Part shown: piece by piece, positions 55,532 through 64,000 of the stretch
How the letters are laid out: each line of letters starts with the position of its first letter
Position numbering within the stretch: position 1 is the stretch's first letter
Assembly (NCBI GenBank): GCA_965219635.1
Contig: OZ244783.1
Location: 3,038,001 to 3,102,000 of the forward strand
DNA: 64,000 nucleotides
Reading direction: 5' to 3'
Source: JAPOXR01 sp965219635
Lineage (GTDB): Bacteria; Pseudomonadota; Alphaproteobacteria; Rhodobacterales; Rhodobacteraceae
Program-made: the position numbers and the translations under genes
Notes under the pieces: model-generated
What the model was told of the DNA's origin: nothing
The model's database searches: none
What the model saw: the letters and a program-made list of their open reading frames with translations, nothing else

Positions 55532-56536
55532 CTAACTGGTTCCACCCTTGATCAACTCGAACCCCACATCAAGCACGGGGTTGGTCCTGTGTCCAGACAT
55601 GGCATCAAGGGCCTTCTTTGCCGCAAGTCTGCCGATCTCAAACCGGTCGGTGGCAATCGTTGTCAATCCTCCCGGCAACACCCTGCCAACCTGAAGGCCG
55701 CTGAATCCTGCAACGGCCAGCCGGCCAGGGACACACAACCCGGCCTCGGAACAGTGGAATACTCCACCGACGGCGGCGAGATCATTCGAGAATATCACGG
55801 CGTCAAGTTCGGGATTTGCCTCAAGCAACCTGCGCAGCCCTTCCTTGCCTGCGAGGAAATCGGGAGGTTCATCAAAGCACTCCGGCGCTTCGATCAGCAG
55901 CCCTGCTTCCGCCAACCGGGCCTTGATAGCCCTGAATCTGTCCGCAGCAGCAAAGTCGTTTGTGTTCCAGCCAAGGTAACCGAAACGCCGGTGCCCCTTG
56001 GACAACAGGTGTTCAGCCAAGACCCGGCCCGCCTGCGAATGGTCGAGTCCAACACTCATGTCGATCGGTTGTGCGGAAGCATCCATGATCTCGACCACCG
56101 GCACGGGCGCACTCGCCAGTATCGTCCGGGTTCGTTCAGAATGCATAAGATTGGTGATGATGACCGCAGCCGGCCTCCAGGACATCATCGAAACGACCAG
56201 GCTTTCCTCCCTTGAAAGACTGTAGTCGGTGATGCCGATTATGCCATTATAGCCTGCCTTGCCCAGTTCGGATGTCACTCCGCTGGTGACTTGCGAGAAT
56301 ACGATATTGCGCAAAGATGGTATGATCACCGCAACCTGGTTCGACCGCGATGTCGCAAGGGATCCAGCGATCCGGTTGGGAACATACCCAAGACGCGTCA
56401 CGGCACTCATCACCTGTTTGCGGGTCGATGCCGAAACGGCTCCCTTGCCTCTCATGACCCGGGAAACCGTCATTTCAGAGACGCCAGCCTCCTTGGCAAC
56501 ATCCCGGAGGGTACGCCGCTTCTTCGTCTCGTTCAT
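55532..56536 (-). CDS. LacI-family transcriptional regulator
   Basis: 334 residues from ATG 56536. The N-terminal LacI helix-turn-helix is clear (TLRDVAKEAGVSEMTVSRVMRG, residues about 9-30), followed by the hinge TRLGYVPNRIAGSLATSRSNQVAVIIPS and a periplasmic-binding-protein-like effector domain (LGWNTNDFAAADRF, AVIFSNDLAAVGG). Closest in style to the GntR/gluconate branch. It is transcribed divergently from tctC across 99 bases containing a LacI-like inverted repeat, so it probably represses the transporter-sulfatase operon and itself until the substrate is present. Confidence 0.92.
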   Translation of the reverse strand: MNETKKRRTLRDVAKEAGVSEMTVSRVMRGKGAVSASTRKQVMSAVTRLGYVPNRIAGSLATSRSNQVAVIIPSLRNIVFSQVTSGVTSELGKAGYNGIIGITDYSLSREESLVVSMMSWRPAAVIITNLMHSERTRTILASAPVPVVEIMDASAQPIDMSVGLDHSQAGRVLAEHLLSKGHRRFGYLGWNTNDFAAADRFRAIKARLAEAGLLIEAPECFDEPPDFLAGKEGLRRLLEANPELDAVIFSNDLAAVGGVFHCSEAGLCVPGRLAVAGFSGLQVGRVLPGGLTTIATDRFEIGRLAAKKALDAMSGHRTNPVLDVGFELIKGGTS

Positions 56537-56551
56537 GGCCGCCCGTCCACT

Positions 56552-56574
56552 TGTTAGCGTCTGACATTCTAACA
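56552..56574. promoter_or_regulatory. LacI-type inverted repeat between regulator and tctC
   Basis: TGTTAG (56552-56557) and CTAACA (56569-56574) form a 6-bp inverted repeat. The left half TGTTAGCG is a perfect LacI-family half-site, whose usual operator is TGTTAGCGCTAACA. The spacing here is longer than usual, so the site is either a spaced operator or a half-site plus decoy. It lies in the 99-base divergent region. Confidence 0.6.
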
Positions 56575-56635
56575 TTGGAAGATTCCGGGTGCGTGCAATA
56601 GTTTCATTCCTCAATTCGAAACGGAGGAGACTACC

Positions 56636-57571
56636 ATGCGTACAATCGCAGCAATCTTTGGCGCGCTGACTCTCCTGCTCTCATTCGCGGGGGCATCGGC
56701 GCAATATCCTGACCGGACAATCTCGATGCTTGTACCCTTCGGCGCTGGCGGCGGGACTGATGTCCCGGCGAGGTTCTTTGCGGCCGAGATGGAAACCATC
56801 CTGGGCCAGAACATCGTGGTCAGCAATGTAGAGGGAGCAGGTGGTACGGTTGGCGCCACGCAACTCTCAAACGCCGATGCCGACGGCTACAATCTTGGAT
56901 TTCTTCCAGTCGGCACGACTACCACGCAGCCGCATCTCAAGAACACAAGCTACAATGCCGACAGTTGGGCTCCGATCTGCATGGTCAGCCAGGGACCGTT
57001 CTATCTTGTCGTTGCGGAAGACAGCCCGGTGCAATCGCTGGAAGACTACATGGCTGCTGCAAATGGCGACGGAATCCGCTTTGCCGGAGCCGGCCCTGGC
57101 TCCATGGCGCATGTGGCGCAACTGACACTCGACAACAGCATGGGCATAGAGACCCAGTACATTCCGACCAAGGGCGGAGGGGACATCGCCACCGAGATCA
57201 ACGGTGGCCGGGCTGAGGCCACGGTCTGGTTCTCGGACTTTGCATCCAGATATGGCTGGCGGGCAATTGCCATCCTGTCCGACCAGCGTTCCAACCAGCA
57301 TCCGGATGTACCGACCATGGCAGAATTGGGTCACGACGCCCAGGTTTCCGTCTGGTTCGGCTTCTTCGCGCCGGCAGGAACACCGGACGAGGCTGTTGAT
57401 GTGTTGTCTTCTGCTTGTGAACAGGCTGTCGCAACCGACAGCTTCAATGCGAATATGGCAGGTGCAAATCGCCTGATCCGCTACATGGGTACCGGGGAAT
57501 TCTCGGCATTCTTCAGGCAAGCCTTCGAATTGAACGGCAAGCTTCTCAAGGACGCCGGACTTATCCGTTAA
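56636..57571 (+). CDS. tctC: Tripartite tricarboxylate transporter substrate-binding protein
   Basis: Periplasmic receptor of a TTT system, 311 residues. Signal peptide RTIAAIFGALTLLLSFAGASA, then the family start YPDRTISMLVPFGAGGGTDVPAR with the glycine-rich anion loop. Later motifs: VVSNVEGAGGTVGATQLSNADADGY and FAGAGPGSMAHVAQLTL. A GGAGGAGAC lies before the ATG. First gene of the operon with tctB, tctA and sulfatase; a hairpin after it should raise its mRNA level relative to the permeases. Substrate probably an organic acid or related anion. Confidence 0.92.
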   Translation: MRTIAAIFGALTLLLSFAGASAQYPDRTISMLVPFGAGGGTDVPARFFAAEMETILGQNIVVSNVEGAGGTVGATQLSNADADGYNLGFLPVGTTTTQPHLKNTSYNADSWAPICMVSQGPFYLVVAEDSPVQSLEDYMAAANGDGIRFAGAGPGSMAHVAQLTLDNSMGIETQYIPTKGGGDIATEINGGRAEATVWFSDFASRYGWRAIAILSDQRSNQHPDVPTMAELGHDAQVSVWFGFFAPAGTPDEAVDVLSSACEQAVATDSFNANMAGANRLIRYMGTGEFSAFFRQAFELNGKLLKDAGLIR

Positions 57572-57583
57572 TCGGGAGGAGGG

Positions 57584-57612
57584 ACGGCCGCTCCCGCAAG
57601 GCGAGTGGCCGT
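57584..57612 (+). promoter_or_regulatory. Hairpin between tctC and tctB
   Basis: ACGGCCGCTC (57584-57593) pairs with GAGTGGCCGT (57603-57612) with one G-U wobble over ten pairs and a 9-base loop, 13 bases after the tctC stop. No T-run follows. As after the ABC binding-protein gene at 33.6 kb, it probably protects the receptor mRNA. Confidence 0.65.
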
Positions 57613-57636
57613 CTGTCTGTCAACCAGTCCTAAGGC

Positions 57637-58095
57637 ATGAGCCGTTCCCTCGATATCGCCGTTTCGGCGTTTTTGCTCGCCGTTGCCATTCTGCTGTTCT
57701 CTGCAACCTTCTCGGACCAGTTCGACGTTCCGACCTTTGGGGGCGACATCGGACCGGCAGCAGTTCCACGGGCATATCTCCTTGCATGGATGACGCTTGC
57801 CGCAGTCGCGCTGCTGCAGGCCCTGCGATCCACTCCGGCAAAGGATGCGAAGGCCGACCCACGGAAACTGCTCGGTGTGGCCGTCGTCACCTGCGGAACC
57901 GGCTACGCCATGACCGTTATCGGTTTCGTCTTCGCAGCGGTGCCCGGCCTCTTTCTCTTTTGCTGGTTCTTCGGCTACCGCAGGCCATTCCAGCTGGCGA
58001 TCTTGAGCATCGCCGGACCCTTGTTGATCTGGGCGCTCTTTACCTACCTGTTCGAACTGCTGCTGCCGCGATCACCGTGGTTTCACATGATGTGA
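57637..58095 (+). CDS. tctB: Tripartite tricarboxylate transporter small membrane subunit
   Basis: 152 residues with about four hydrophobic segments, the size and topology of TctB: SLDIAVSAFLLAVAILLF, RAYLLAWMTLAAVALLQAL, and two C-terminal helices containing FFGYRRPFQLAI. The sequence is poorly conserved in this family, so the position between tctC and tctA is a main argument. Stops six bases before tctA. Confidence 0.87.
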   Translation: MSRSLDIAVSAFLLAVAILLFSATFSDQFDVPTFGGDIGPAAVPRAYLLAWMTLAAVALLQALRSTPAKDAKADPRKLLGVAVVTCGTGYAMTVIGFVFAAVPGLFLFCWFFGYRRPFQLAILSIAGPLLIWALFTYLFELLLPRSPWFHMM

Positions 58096-58101
58096 TCCGC
58101 G

Positions 58102-59598
58102 ATGAGCAACCTGATTTCCGCCATCCACCAGTTCGCCAGCTTCGATGTCCTGCTGGCGATCATCATCGGATGCGCATGGGGGACGGTTGCTGGCGCAATG
58201 CCCGGCATGGGTACGGTTTCCGCACTGATTGTGGCTCTGCCATTCGCGTTCAGCATGACCACAGAGTCCTCCATGGCTCTGTTTCTCGGGATATATGTGA
58301 CTTCCGTTTATGGTGGCTCCATATCGGCGATCCTGATCAATACGCCCGGAACACCGCAGTCGGCGGCAACAGTCTTCGACGGCTATCCGATGGCCCGGGC
58401 GGGCAAGGCCAACCTGGCAATCGGATGGGCAACACTGTCTTCGCTTGTCGGGGGCATATTCTCACTTGTGGTTCTCATTATTGCGGCACCGGCACTCGCC
58501 CGTGTGTCCGTGGCGTTCGGCCCAGCCGCGATTTTTGCGCTCATCCTCTTTGCGTTGACCTGCATCGCATGGGTTTCGGCGGGGAGCACGGTTAAGGGCC
58601 TGTTGGCGGGCATGATCGGCCTTTGGCTCACGACGATTGGGCCGGATGACCTCACCGGCTACACCCGGTTCGACTTCGGGATCCCGGCCCTGGCCGGTGG
58701 CCTGTCCCTCATTCCGGTGCTGATTGGCCTGTTTGCCCTCTCCGAGGTGTTCCACCGGGCGTCCTTCTACTTTGACTCGAAACCGCCAGACGTCGCCAAT
58801 GTCGGGTTCCGCCTTCCGCCCTGGTCCGAAATCCGCGTGCGGACGCCGCAATTCCTGCGCAGCAGTGTGATCGGTACATTCATCGGCATTCTGCCCGGCA
58901 CCGGCGCTACAGCAGCCACTTTTGTGAGCTATTCGGAATTGCGCCGGACATCTCCAAGGAGCGCAAATTTCGGCAAGGGCGAGCCCGATGGCATCATTGC
59001 TTCGGAAGCCTCAAACAACGCCGTGACTGGCGGCGCCCTGATTCCGACGCTCGCTCTCGGAATTCCCGGAGACGGTGGCACGGTTGTTCTGCTTGGTGTG
59101 CTGACCATTCAGGGCGTGGTTCCTGGATTTGACCTGATCAACAACAACCCGCAATTGCTAACTGGAGCATTCCTGGTTCTGCTGATTGCCAATTTGCTCC
59201 TGTTTGCATTCGGCGCCGCCGGAGCGGGCTTCCTTTCCCGTATCATGGCGGTACCGGAACCCTTGCTCATGGGCGGTATCCTGCTTCTTTCCCTGGTCGG
59301 AGCGTTCGTAGTTCGCGGCAACCCGGTGGACATCATCGTGGCGGTCATGGCGGGCCTCGCCGGACTGGCGATGCGGTTTGCGGGTTATCCGGTCGCACCT
59401 GTCGTGATCGGCATGGCTCTCGGCGGTACATTCGAGGGAAAACTCCGCCAAGGCATGATCAGCGCCCGCGGCGACTTCCTCGAGTTCATTCTCGACCCCC
59501 TCGCAATTTCAATCCTGGCTCTGGCCGCACTCATGTTCCTGGTCCCGGCAGCAGGACGGTGGCTGACCCGTAACAAGCAAAAGGACAGTCCAAATTGA
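58102..59598 (+). CDS. tctA: Tripartite tricarboxylate transporter large membrane subunit
   Basis: 498 residues with about 12 helices. The TctA signatures are complete: GCAWGTVAGAMPGMGTVSALIVALP, YGGSISAILINTPGTPQSAATVFDGYPMARAG, and the second repeat FIGILPGTGATAATFVSY with TGGALIPTLALGIPGDG. Forms the permease with TctB. The stop overlaps the start of the sulfatase gene (TTGA), so the two are translated together, linking uptake with desulfation. Confidence 0.95.
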   Translation: MSNLISAIHQFASFDVLLAIIIGCAWGTVAGAMPGMGTVSALIVALPFAFSMTTESSMALFLGIYVTSVYGGSISAILINTPGTPQSAATVFDGYPMARAGKANLAIGWATLSSLVGGIFSLVVLIIAAPALARVSVAFGPAAIFALILFALTCIAWVSAGSTVKGLLAGMIGLWLTTIGPDDLTGYTRFDFGIPALAGGLSLIPVLIGLFALSEVFHRASFYFDSKPPDVANVGFRLPPWSEIRVRTPQFLRSSVIGTFIGILPGTGATAATFVSYSELRRTSPRSANFGKGEPDGIIASEASNNAVTGGALIPTLALGIPGDGGTVVLLGVLTIQGVVPGFDLINNNPQLLTGAFLVLLIANLLLFAFGAAGAGFLSRIMAVPEPLLMGGILLLSLVGAFVVRGNPVDIIVAVMAGLAGLAMRFAGYPVAPVVIGMALGGTFEGKLRQGMISARGDFLEFILDPLAISILALAALMFLVPAAGRWLTRNKQKDSPN

Positions 59599-61088
59599 CA
59601 CACCCCAATGTGCTCCTGATCGTCACTGATCACTGGCCGGCCCGGCTTCTGGGCGCGGCAGGCCACCAGGTCGTACACACGCCGACCTTGAACAGCCTCT
59701 GCCGGAATGGCGTCAGATTCACCAATTGCTATTCCGAACACCCCGTCTGCATTCCGGCCCGCCGGACGCTCATGACCGGGACGTCAGCCCGCACCCACGG
59801 CGACCGGCGGTTTCAGGACAGGCTCGAAATGCCCCCGTTGCCAACACTTGCGCAGACTTTCCGGGATGCAGGCTACCAGGCCTATGCGGTTGGCAAGACC
59901 CACACCTATCCGCAACGCGACCGCATCGGTTTTGACGATATCCAGCTTGATGACGAAGGCCGCACACTGCACGGCGTGACCGACGACTACGAGATCTTCC
60001 TTGGCGACAAGGGATTTCTGGGACGGCAATTCGGCCATGGTATGAGCAATAACGCCTACACCACGACGCCGTGGCACTTGCCGGAGGAGGTTCACGCCAC
60101 GAACTGGGCAACAGACACCCTCGCGCGGTACATCCGGAGACGGGATCCCAAGAGGCCGGGCTTCTGGTATCTCGGATACCGGCATCCGCATCCTCCGCTG
60201 GTTCCTCCTCAGAGAATACTTGAACACTATGCGGGCGTCGAAATGGACCGGAAGGTGGTCGGCGATTGGGCGCGGGATACATCGCAACTGCCCTACCATC
60301 TGCAGGGCGTGTCGGCGCGCTCGGTCTATTCGCAACGGGAAGAGGAAGCGGCCCGTCGCGGCTTCTACGCACTCTGTACGCACATCGACCAGCAAATCGG
60401 ATCCCTGATCGGGACCATCAGGGAAGAAGGCATACTGGATGATACCATCATCATGTTCACTTCCGACCACGGAGACATGCTCGGCAATCACAATCTCTGG
60501 GCGAAGCAAACCTTCTACGAGTGGTCGGCAGGCATACCGATGATCGTGATGGGCACCCGGAACTGCCGGCAGGTGGGCTTTGGCAGAACTGATGACCGGC
60601 TGGTTTGCCTGAAAGACGTCATGCCAACGCTTCTGGACCTCTGTGGGATACCGGTCCCAGAGTCGGTCGAAGGCCTTTCGATGATCAATGGCAGCCAGCG
60701 GGAAACCCTTTACGGTGAATTCGGGGAATCCGGACATTGCTCCCGGATGGTCAGGGACCGCACCCACAAGCTGATCTATTACCCAACCGGCAATACCTTC
60801 CAACTGTTCGATATCGAAAACGACCCCGATGAAATGGTGGATTTGTCGCAAGATCGCGGCCAGCGCGAGCGCATCGGGCGCCTGAAGAAACTGATGATTG
60901 ATGAGTTTTACGGCTCTGACCTGGATTGGCTCAAAAATGGCGAACTTGTTGGAGAGCCGGCACGAACCTTCAGGCCGGGCCCGAACCGTGAGTTGTCCCT
61001 GACACGTGGACATCAGTGGCCGGTTCCGCCGGTCAATCCGAAAGGCGGCATGAACTTCTTCCCGGAAGCTCCGGCAGAGGCTGAATGA
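59595..61088 (+). CDS. Type I sulfatase
   Basis: 497 residues, TTG start at 59595 overlapping the tctA stop. The sulfatase signature Cys52-x-Pro54-x-Arg56 (VCIPARRTLMTG) is present; Cys is turned into formylglycine by a separate maturase. Metal-binding residues are seen at Asp12 (IVTDHWP) and in TSDHGDMLGNHNLWAK at about 286-301. No signal peptide, so the enzyme is cytoplasmic and works on an imported sulfate ester, which fits the coupling to tctA. Closest in length and motif style to choline- or glycan-sulfatases of the S1 family; the substrate cannot be named. Confidence 0.92.
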   Translation: MTHPNVLLIVTDHWPARLLGAAGHQVVHTPTLNSLCRNGVRFTNCYSEHPVCIPARRTLMTGTSARTHGDRRFQDRLEMPPLPTLAQTFRDAGYQAYAVGKTHTYPQRDRIGFDDIQLDDEGRTLHGVTDDYEIFLGDKGFLGRQFGHGMSNNAYTTTPWHLPEEVHATNWATDTLARYIRRRDPKRPGFWYLGYRHPHPPLVPPQRILEHYAGVEMDRKVVGDWARDTSQLPYHLQGVSARSVYSQREEEAARRGFYALCTHIDQQIGSLIGTIREEGILDDTIIMFTSDHGDMLGNHNLWAKQTFYEWSAGIPMIVMGTRNCRQVGFGRTDDRLVCLKDVMPTLLDLCGIPVPESVEGLSMINGSQRETLYGEFGESGHCSRMVRDRTHKLIYYPTGNTFQLFDIENDPDEMVDLSQDRGQRERIGRLKKLMIDEFYGSDLDWLKNGELVGEPARTFRPGPNRELSLTRGHQWPVPPVNPKGGMNFFPEAPAEAE

Positions 61089-61352
61089 ACCGGACAGGCT
61101 GGGATTGGCATCATTCGGCAATTGGGCCGGAAGACCAGAAACGCCGTCAGTTACTCAAGAGATTCACGGGACTCAGCCCCCGGTTGCTGAGACTCGATCA
61201 GCCAACCGCTTCGGGTGAGCCAGTCCGTTTGCCCGGCATGTCTTCGCATGTTGCTGCATCAGCCGGCCATGAACCGAACCTGCATTCCAGTACCGGTCTA
61301 CGTTGCGGCAATGGTGGCCGACAGTTTCAGGCAAAACTCATGTTCGCGAGGA

Positions 61353-62141
61353 TCAGTTGCTCCGGGCAGGTAAAACCTGCCCGGCAGCGAAGAACGCCCC
61401 CGCGGCAAGTACGATGGCAGCGCCTGCAGGAAGATCCCAGGTTAGCGATGCGTACAGGCCAATGACCGAAGAGGCCACTCCGATGGCTGTAGCGGCAACT
61501 ACCATCTGCACAGGTGTGGATACAAAGCGCCGGGCAGCAGCTGCGGGGATGATCACCAGCGCCACTACAAGCACCATCCCGACGATTTTCATGCCTATGG
61601 CAACTACCGAGGCAACCAGGAACACCAGGAGCAGGCGAATTCGTTCCACCTTGACACCCTCGACAGCAGCAAGATCCTTGTCGACCGTAACTGCGAGCAG
61701 GCTTCGCCACTGCCAAGCAACCAGGATTCCCGCAACTGCAGCCGTGCCATAGATGATCCAGAGGTCCACGGGGCCGACCGACAGGATGTCCCCCAGCAAG
61801 TATCCGAGCAGATCGACACGCATGCGCTCCATGAATGAGATCACCACCAGTCCAAGCGCAAACGCCACATGGGCTAAAACACCAAGAAGTGAATCAAGCG
61901 AAACGAGTTGGGTACGCTCCATTGATGCCATGATCCCGGCAAACACAACGCAGGTGCACAGGATGGTGACCGTCGGCTCGACCGACATGAGTATCCCCAA
62001 GGCAGCGCCGAGGAGAACGGTATGCGAAAGCGCCGCCCCGAAGAATGACATGCGGCGCCAGACAACGAAGCAACCTACCGGCCCGGAAGCAAGCGCCACT
62101 CCAATGCCTCCGGCCAAGGCGCGCAGAAAGAAGTCCTCCAA
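61353..62141 (-). CDS. znuB: Zinc ABC transporter permease
   Basis: 262 residues with eight or more helices, ABC-3 family. Segments typical of ZnuB: GGIGVALASGPVGCFVVWRRMSFFGAALSH, where the FFGxALSH motif is diagnostic, and LAAVEGVKVERIRLLL. It follows znuC by 11 bases. Imports Zn(II) delivered by ZnuA. Confidence 0.94.
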   Translation of the reverse strand: MEDFFLRALAGGIGVALASGPVGCFVVWRRMSFFGAALSHTVLLGAALGILMSVEPTVTILCTCVVFAGIMASMERTQLVSLDSLLGVLAHVAFALGLVVISFMERMRVDLLGYLLGDILSVGPVDLWIIYGTAAVAGILVAWQWRSLLAVTVDKDLAAVEGVKVERIRLLLVFLVASVVAIGMKIVGMVLVVALVIIPAAAARRFVSTPVQMVVAATAIGVASSVIGLYASLTWDLPAGAAIVLAAGAFFAAGQVLPARSN

Positions 62142-62152
62142 ACTTTCAGCCT

Positions 62153-62944
62153 CTATCCGTGACCGGGAATCGGCTTGCCTGACGCGTCGTGCCGATGGTC
62201 ATGGGAATGCGCGTAAACGGCAAGCGACTTGCAAACATCCGGGCCGAATAGTGCGGCGAATTCGGGCTCGTTCATGATCGAATGCGGATGGCCGGTGCAG
62301 CACACATGGCGATTTAGGCAAACTACCCGGTCGGTCGCCGCCATGACCAGGTGCAGATCGTGGGAGACCATGAGAACCCCGCAGCCCTGGCTGTCCCTGA
62401 TGTCTGCGACCAACCTGTAGAGATCGCTCTGGCTGGCAATGTCCACTCCCGCAAGTGGTTCGTCGAGAACCAGGAGTTCGGGTTCGCGCAGGAGTGCCCT
62501 GGCCAACAGCACCCGTTGCATTTCACCGCCAGAAATGGCCGCCAGCGGGTGGCCAAGGATGTTTCCTGCACCCACGGCCTCCAGCAGCGACTCCAGCTTC
62601 CGCGATGTGGCAGGCGTACTCAGAGTCAGGAAGCTCTGAACGTTTAGCGGCAGTGTCCGATCCCGATGCAAGTGCTGCGGCGAAAAACCGACAACCAGCC
62701 CCGGCTTGCGTTTGACAGTCCCCGAGTCAGGACGGGCAAGTCCGAGCAAGACCCGGACGAGTGTCGACTTCCCTGCGCCATTCAAGCCGACAACTGTCAC
62801 GATTTCGCCAGCGCGGACGGCAATGTCGACTGAATCCAGAACAATCCGTGATTCAATTTGAAAACCGACTGCCCGAGCTTCGACGAGGATCTCGGCTTGG
62901 TCGAAGTTCCTGCGGGAAGGCTGTTGATCGGCACGTTCTGTCAT
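62153..62944 (-). CDS. znuC: Zinc ABC transporter ATP-binding protein
   Basis: 263 residues from ATG 62944; a longer frame to 63283 is just the non-coding upstream region. Walker A GLNGAGKST is at residues 53-61, Q-loop at GFSPQHLHRD, signature ISGGEMQRVLLARA, Walker B LLVLDEPLAGVD, and the switch His in MVSHDLHLVM. The C-terminus is His-rich (HSHDHRHD), common in ZnuC. Divergent from znuA across about 270 bases. No gene for the zinc repressor Zur is in the window, and no clear Zur palindrome was recognised. Confidence 0.94.
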   Translation of the reverse strand: MTERADQQPSRRNFDQAEILVEARAVGFQIESRIVLDSVDIAVRAGEIVTVVGLNGAGKSTLVRVLLGLARPDSGTVKRKPGLVVGFSPQHLHRDRTLPLNVQSFLTLSTPATSRKLESLLEAVGAGNILGHPLAAISGGEMQRVLLARALLREPELLVLDEPLAGVDIASQSDLYRLVADIRDSQGCGVLMVSHDLHLVMAATDRVVCLNRHVCCTGHPHSIMNEPEFAALFGPDVCKSLAVYAHSHDHRHDASGKPIPGHG

Positions 62945-63214
62945 TGCGATTCCGTAAATGATCAAGCCATATATTTCTTCTTGGAGATTTTGCTCCAACT
63001 CACTGCAAAACAGGAGGTCGATATGCGATCTTGCAATTCTACCCGCCTCGGCTCGGGACAAAAAGCCGACAGTTGCCGCTGCCAGGTTGCAGCCAATGGA
63101 TTGCGTGCAATCAGCACGCGTCACCGGGCAAGTTGCGTGCAGCAAAGCCGGGTTCAAGGACTTCAGACTGCCCCGGAAATTGCGGAAGAGCTTCCGAGAC
63201 GTGCTCGAAGCGCA

Positions 63215-64000
63215 ATGAAACGGCTCTTTGGCCAAGTTGCTGCCGTGTTCATTGGTATGGCATCCGGTGTGGCATTTGCACATGACGTATCACCGGATGT
63301 GGTGGTCAGCATCAAGCCCATCCACTCGCTTGTTGCCGGGGTCATGGGCGATACGGGTTCACCGAAGTTGCTGCTCGAAGGAGCGGCATCTCCGCATACC
63401 TACCAGATGCGGTTCTCGGATGCCCAGGCACTCAGCAACGCCGATGTGGTCTTCTGGATTGGCGGCAATCTGGAGACCTTTCTCGAGCGCCCGATTCAAA
63501 ACCTGAGCGCAGACTCCCTGGTGGTGACACTCGAGGATGCTTCAGGCATCCATCTGCTGCGCAATCGCGAGGGCGGCATCTGGTCCAACGGGGACGAGGC
63601 TGACGGTCATGAAGATGAGCACGGCCACGACGATGAGTCCGGTCATGACGCCAGGGAAGAAGATGATCATGAAGACGATCACCATGAAGGCGAAGACGAC
63701 CACGCCGATGAGCATGATCACGACGCCAAGGAAGAGGATGATCACGAAGACGATCACCATGAAAGCGAAGACGGTGATGATCATGAGGGTGAAGACGGCC
63801 ACACCGATGAACATGGCCACGACCATGGCGAATACGATCTGCATCTCTGGCTGGATCCAGACAACGCCATCCGGTTTGTCGGGATTGTTGCAGACACCCT
63901 CAGCCGGGTAGATCCTTCACACGCTGAATCCTACATGGCCAACGCAAACGAGATGCGCAGCAAGATGACTGAAGCGGTGGCCGCGATGGAGAGTAGGCTT
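63215..64000 (+). CDS. znuA: Zinc ABC transporter substrate-binding protein, 3' end beyond window
   Basis: Open from ATG 63215 to the last base (262 codons), so incomplete. Signal peptide LFGQVAAVFIGMASGVAFA, then VVVSIKPIHSLVAGVMGD with the first metal-binding His; HTYQMRFSDAQALSNADVVFWIG supplies the second. Between them and HLWLDPDNAIRFV lies a long His/Asp/Glu-rich loop, far longer than in average ZnuA, built partly from a 75-base repeat. Such loops collect zinc for delivery. The C-terminal lobe is cut by the window edge. Confidence 0.95.
   Translation, partial: MKRLFGQVAAVFIGMASGVAFAHDVSPDVVVSIKPIHSLVAGVMGDTGSPKLLLEGAASPHTYQMRFSDAQALSNADVVFWIGGNLETFLERPIQNLSADSLVVTLEDASGIHLLRNREGGIWSNGDEADGHEDEHGHDDESGHDAREEDDHEDDHHEGEDDHADEHDHDAKEEDDHEDDHHESEDGDDHEGEDGHTDEHGHDHGEYDLHLWLDPDNAIRFVGIVADTLSRVDPSHAESYMANANEMRSKMTEAVAAMESRL
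63647..63796. repeat. 75-bp imperfect repeat encoding the His-rich loop of ZnuA
   Basis: A 25-codon unit beginning at 63647 (GAC GCC AGG GAA...) recurs at 63722 (GAC GCC AAG GAA...) with a few silent or conservative changes; the second copy decays after about 15 codons. In-frame expansion made the metal-binding loop longer. Confidence 0.8.

Noticed and set aside
61085..61465. ORF whose ATG overlaps the sulfatase stop
   Set aside because: The protein is Arg/Pro/Gln-rich without any motif and its last third overlaps znuB on the other strand; the ATGA overlap is probably chance.
62958..63218. 86-codon ORF ending at the znuA start
   Set aside because: No recognisable protein; it lies in the znuC-znuA divergent region, and its ATGA overlap with znuA is most likely accidental.
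63542..63844. Hydrophobic minus-strand ORF opposite znuA
   Set aside because: It is the antisense reading of the His/Asp/Glu codons of the ZnuA loop, which always gives Val/Met/Ile-rich frames.
1..64000. CRISPR array or complete insertion sequence
   Set aside because: No regularly spaced repeat set and no transposase gene or IS terminal repeats were recognised in the window.

Overview
The window looks like a chromosomal segment of an alphaproteobacterium, most likely a member of Rhodobacterales. The basis is gene content and order: gltD-gltB beside uppP and an NDUFA9-like gene, then a short RNase D followed by kdsD-lptC-lptA-lptB-hpf, which is the arrangement I associate with that order. The species cannot be named from sequence alone. 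The DNA is fairly GC-rich, with several visibly AT-richer islands (about 0.8-3.2 kb and 51.6-54.5 kb) that look acquired.

Region 1 (1-23 kb) is mostly housekeeping. It holds the end of a DMSO-reductase-type anchor subunit, an AT-rich island with one orphan coiled-coil membrane protein, and glutamate synthase (gltD, gltB). These are followed by undecaprenyl-diphosphatase, a short porin-like fragment, an NDUFA9-like protein, a large fibronectin-III autotransporter, a HigB/HigA-type toxin-antitoxin pair whose antitoxin carries an ImmA/IrrE-like protease domain, tRNA-Leu(CAG), and the RNase D / Kdo / Lpt / HPF block.

Region 2 (23-48.5 kb) is accessory. A minus-strand block reads icmD - icmJ - unknown - icmB, four tightly packed genes resembling part of a type IVB (Dot/Icm or IncI Tra) secretion machine. 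Diverging from it are a small Myb-like/zinc-ribbon protein and a CHC2-type primase. At 39.6-48.5 kb lie a DotA/TraY-like membrane protein, an unknown 451-residue protein and a 1640-residue Strawberry-notch-type helicase, again on the minus strand. Between the halves sit a carbohydrate ABC transporter, a Gfo/Idh/MocA oxidoreductase, a nucleotide-kinase-like protein and a Fic protein with an N-terminal winged-helix-like region. I read the whole as an integrated conjugative or secretion element carrying cargo, probably incomplete here: no DotB, DotC, DotD, DotG, DotH, DotI or DotL is visible.

Region 3 (48.9-64 kb) is catabolic and defensive. It contains a two-subunit molybdenum hydroxylase, a GmrSD-like DUF262/DUF1524 protein, an orphan XRE regulator, and a LacI regulator divergent from a tripartite tricarboxylate transporter (tctC-tctB-tctA) that is translationally coupled to a sulfatase. 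A zinc uptake system (znuB, znuC and divergent znuA, which runs off the right edge) closes the window.

Several regulatory structures can be read directly: a perfect palindrome in the higBA leader, hairpins after both binding-protein genes (ABC and TTT), a LacI-like inverted repeat upstream of tctC, a promoter with an adjacent palindrome between icmD and the zinc-ribbon gene, and direct repeats upstream of the Fic gene.
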